Shown here piece by piece: positions 47,066-47,754 of a stretch of 47,754 nucleotides of DNA (its first letter is position 1; each line of letters opens with the position of its first letter). The DNA comes from an uncultured Pelagibacteraceae bacterium (GTDB lineage Bacteria > Pseudomonadota > Alphaproteobacteria > Pelagibacterales > Pelagibacteraceae). Made by a program: the position numbers and the translations under genes. Under the pieces are notes generated by a model, which worked only from the letters and a program-made list of their open reading frames with translations, made no database searches and had not been told where the DNA came from. Location of the stretch: assembly GCA_905620505.1 (NCBI GenBank), contig CAJQTN010000024.1:1-47754 (forward strand), read 5' to 3'.

Positions 47066-47754
47066 ATGAATAAAGGTAAAAAATTATACGAAGGTAAAGC
47101 TAAAATTATTTACGAAACAAATAAAAATGGTTTAGTTATCCAACATTTTAAAGATGACGCAACTGCTTTTAACGCTTTAAAAAAGGCCAGCATTGAAGGT
47201 AAGGGAGTTTTAAATAATAGAATATCTGAATACCTGCTGAACTCATTGGCTCAATGTGGAATCAAAACTCATCTTGTCAAAAGATTGAATATGCGTGAAC
47301 AACTTGTCAAAGAAGTTAAAATTATTCCTATAGAGTTTGTAATAAGAAATATAGCAACGGGTTCTTTAACCAAAAGATTGGGTATTTCTGAGGGAACGGT
47401 TCTGGAAAAGCCATTGTTAGAATATTATTTAAAAGATGATGAATTAGGAGACCCTTTAATCTCAAAAGAACATATTTACTCTTTTGAATGGGCTGCTGAA
47501 AAAGAAATTAAATCTATAGATAAAATGTCATTAAGAATTAACGATATACTACAGGGAATTTTTAGAGGTGTTGGGATAAAACTAGTCGATTTTAAAATAG
47601 AATACGGAAGAATTTGGAATAAGGATAAAGAAGCAAACGAAATAATTTTGGCAGATGAAGTTAGTCCTGATACATGCAGGTTGTGGGATCTAAAAACAGA
47701 TAAAAAATTAGACAAAGATAGATTTCGAAAAGATCTTGGAAACCTTATGGAAGC
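47066..47754 (+). CDS. purC: SAICAR synthetase, 3' end cut by window
   Basis: Phosphoribosylaminoimidazole-succinocarboxamide synthase, which joins CAIR and Asp with ATP. The frame opens at ATG 47066 and is still open at the last base (229 codons), close to the usual length of about 235-240. KKLYEGKAKIIY near the start, FVIRNIATGSLTKR near residue 92-105 and LADEVSPDTCRLWD toward the end are diagnostic. It begins 6 bases after purB. Confidence 0.95.
   Translation, partial: MNKGKKLYEGKAKIIYETNKNGLVIQHFKDDATAFNALKKASIEGKGVLNNRISEYLLNSLAQCGIKTHLVKRLNMREQLVKEVKIIPIEFVIRNIATGSLTKRLGISEGTVLEKPLLEYYLKDDELGDPLISKEHIYSFEWAAEKEIKSIDKMSLRINDILQGIFRGVGIKLVDFKIEYGRIWNKDKEANEIILADEVSPDTCRLWDLKTDKKLDKDRFRKDLGNLME

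Noticed and set aside
1-47754. CRISPR arrays, insertion sequences, prophage or defence genes
   Set aside because: No regularly spaced repeats, transposase, integrase, nuclease-effector or phage structural genes were seen in any frame.

Overview
The window looks like a stretch of a streamlined marine alphaproteobacterium of the SAR11 (Pelagibacterales) type. The sequence shows extreme A+T richness, Lys/Ile/Asn-rich proteins, almost no intergenic DNA, gene overlaps of a few bases on both convergent and co-directional pairs, and adk between secY and rpsM with rpmJ and rpsD missing from the ribosomal cluster. The assignment to SAR11 is inference from these traits; no database search was possible.

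Layout. 1-1142 (+): the 3' end of topA, a small secreted protein of unknown function and a RidA-family deaminase, linked by 4-base overlaps. 1135-7051: compact housekeeping genes on both strands (ugd and galU for UDP-glucuronate, panC, mgtE, lipB, an RluC/RluD-type pseudouridine synthase). 7073-36028 (-): about 29 kb of uninterrupted minus-strand genes. In transcription order these are tRNA-Tyr, tRNA-Gly, tuf, tRNA-Trp, secE, nusG, rplKAJL, rpoBC, then the str, S10, spc and alpha ribosomal clusters (rpsL to rplQ), with secY and adk inside. Transcription and translation are therefore encoded almost as one unit. Candidate promoters lie before tRNA-Tyr, before rpsL and at the adk/rpsM junction.

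36165-43537 is less conserved in character. It holds an RlmB-like rRNA methyltransferase, a GT-C-like membrane protein, tRNA-Thr, tRNA-Leu fused closely to nadK, an acyltransferase-3 membrane protein, a SulP anion transporter with a STAS domain and a GT9 (heptosyltransferase-like) protein. Several of these point to cell-surface glycan work, and a short frame near tRNA-Thr may be a gene remnant. 43524-47754: a CinA-type molybdopterin-binding-domain protein, then sfsA, map, purB and purC (cut by the window end) as one tight plus-strand operon.

I found no CRISPR array, insertion sequence, prophage, toxin-antitoxin pair or obvious new defence system. The most interesting material is small: the repeat-bearing secreted protein, competing secondary structures in the rpsL leader, the tRNA-Leu/nadK junction, a dyad at the tRNA-Thr promoter and a possible asparagine-synthase-like remnant.
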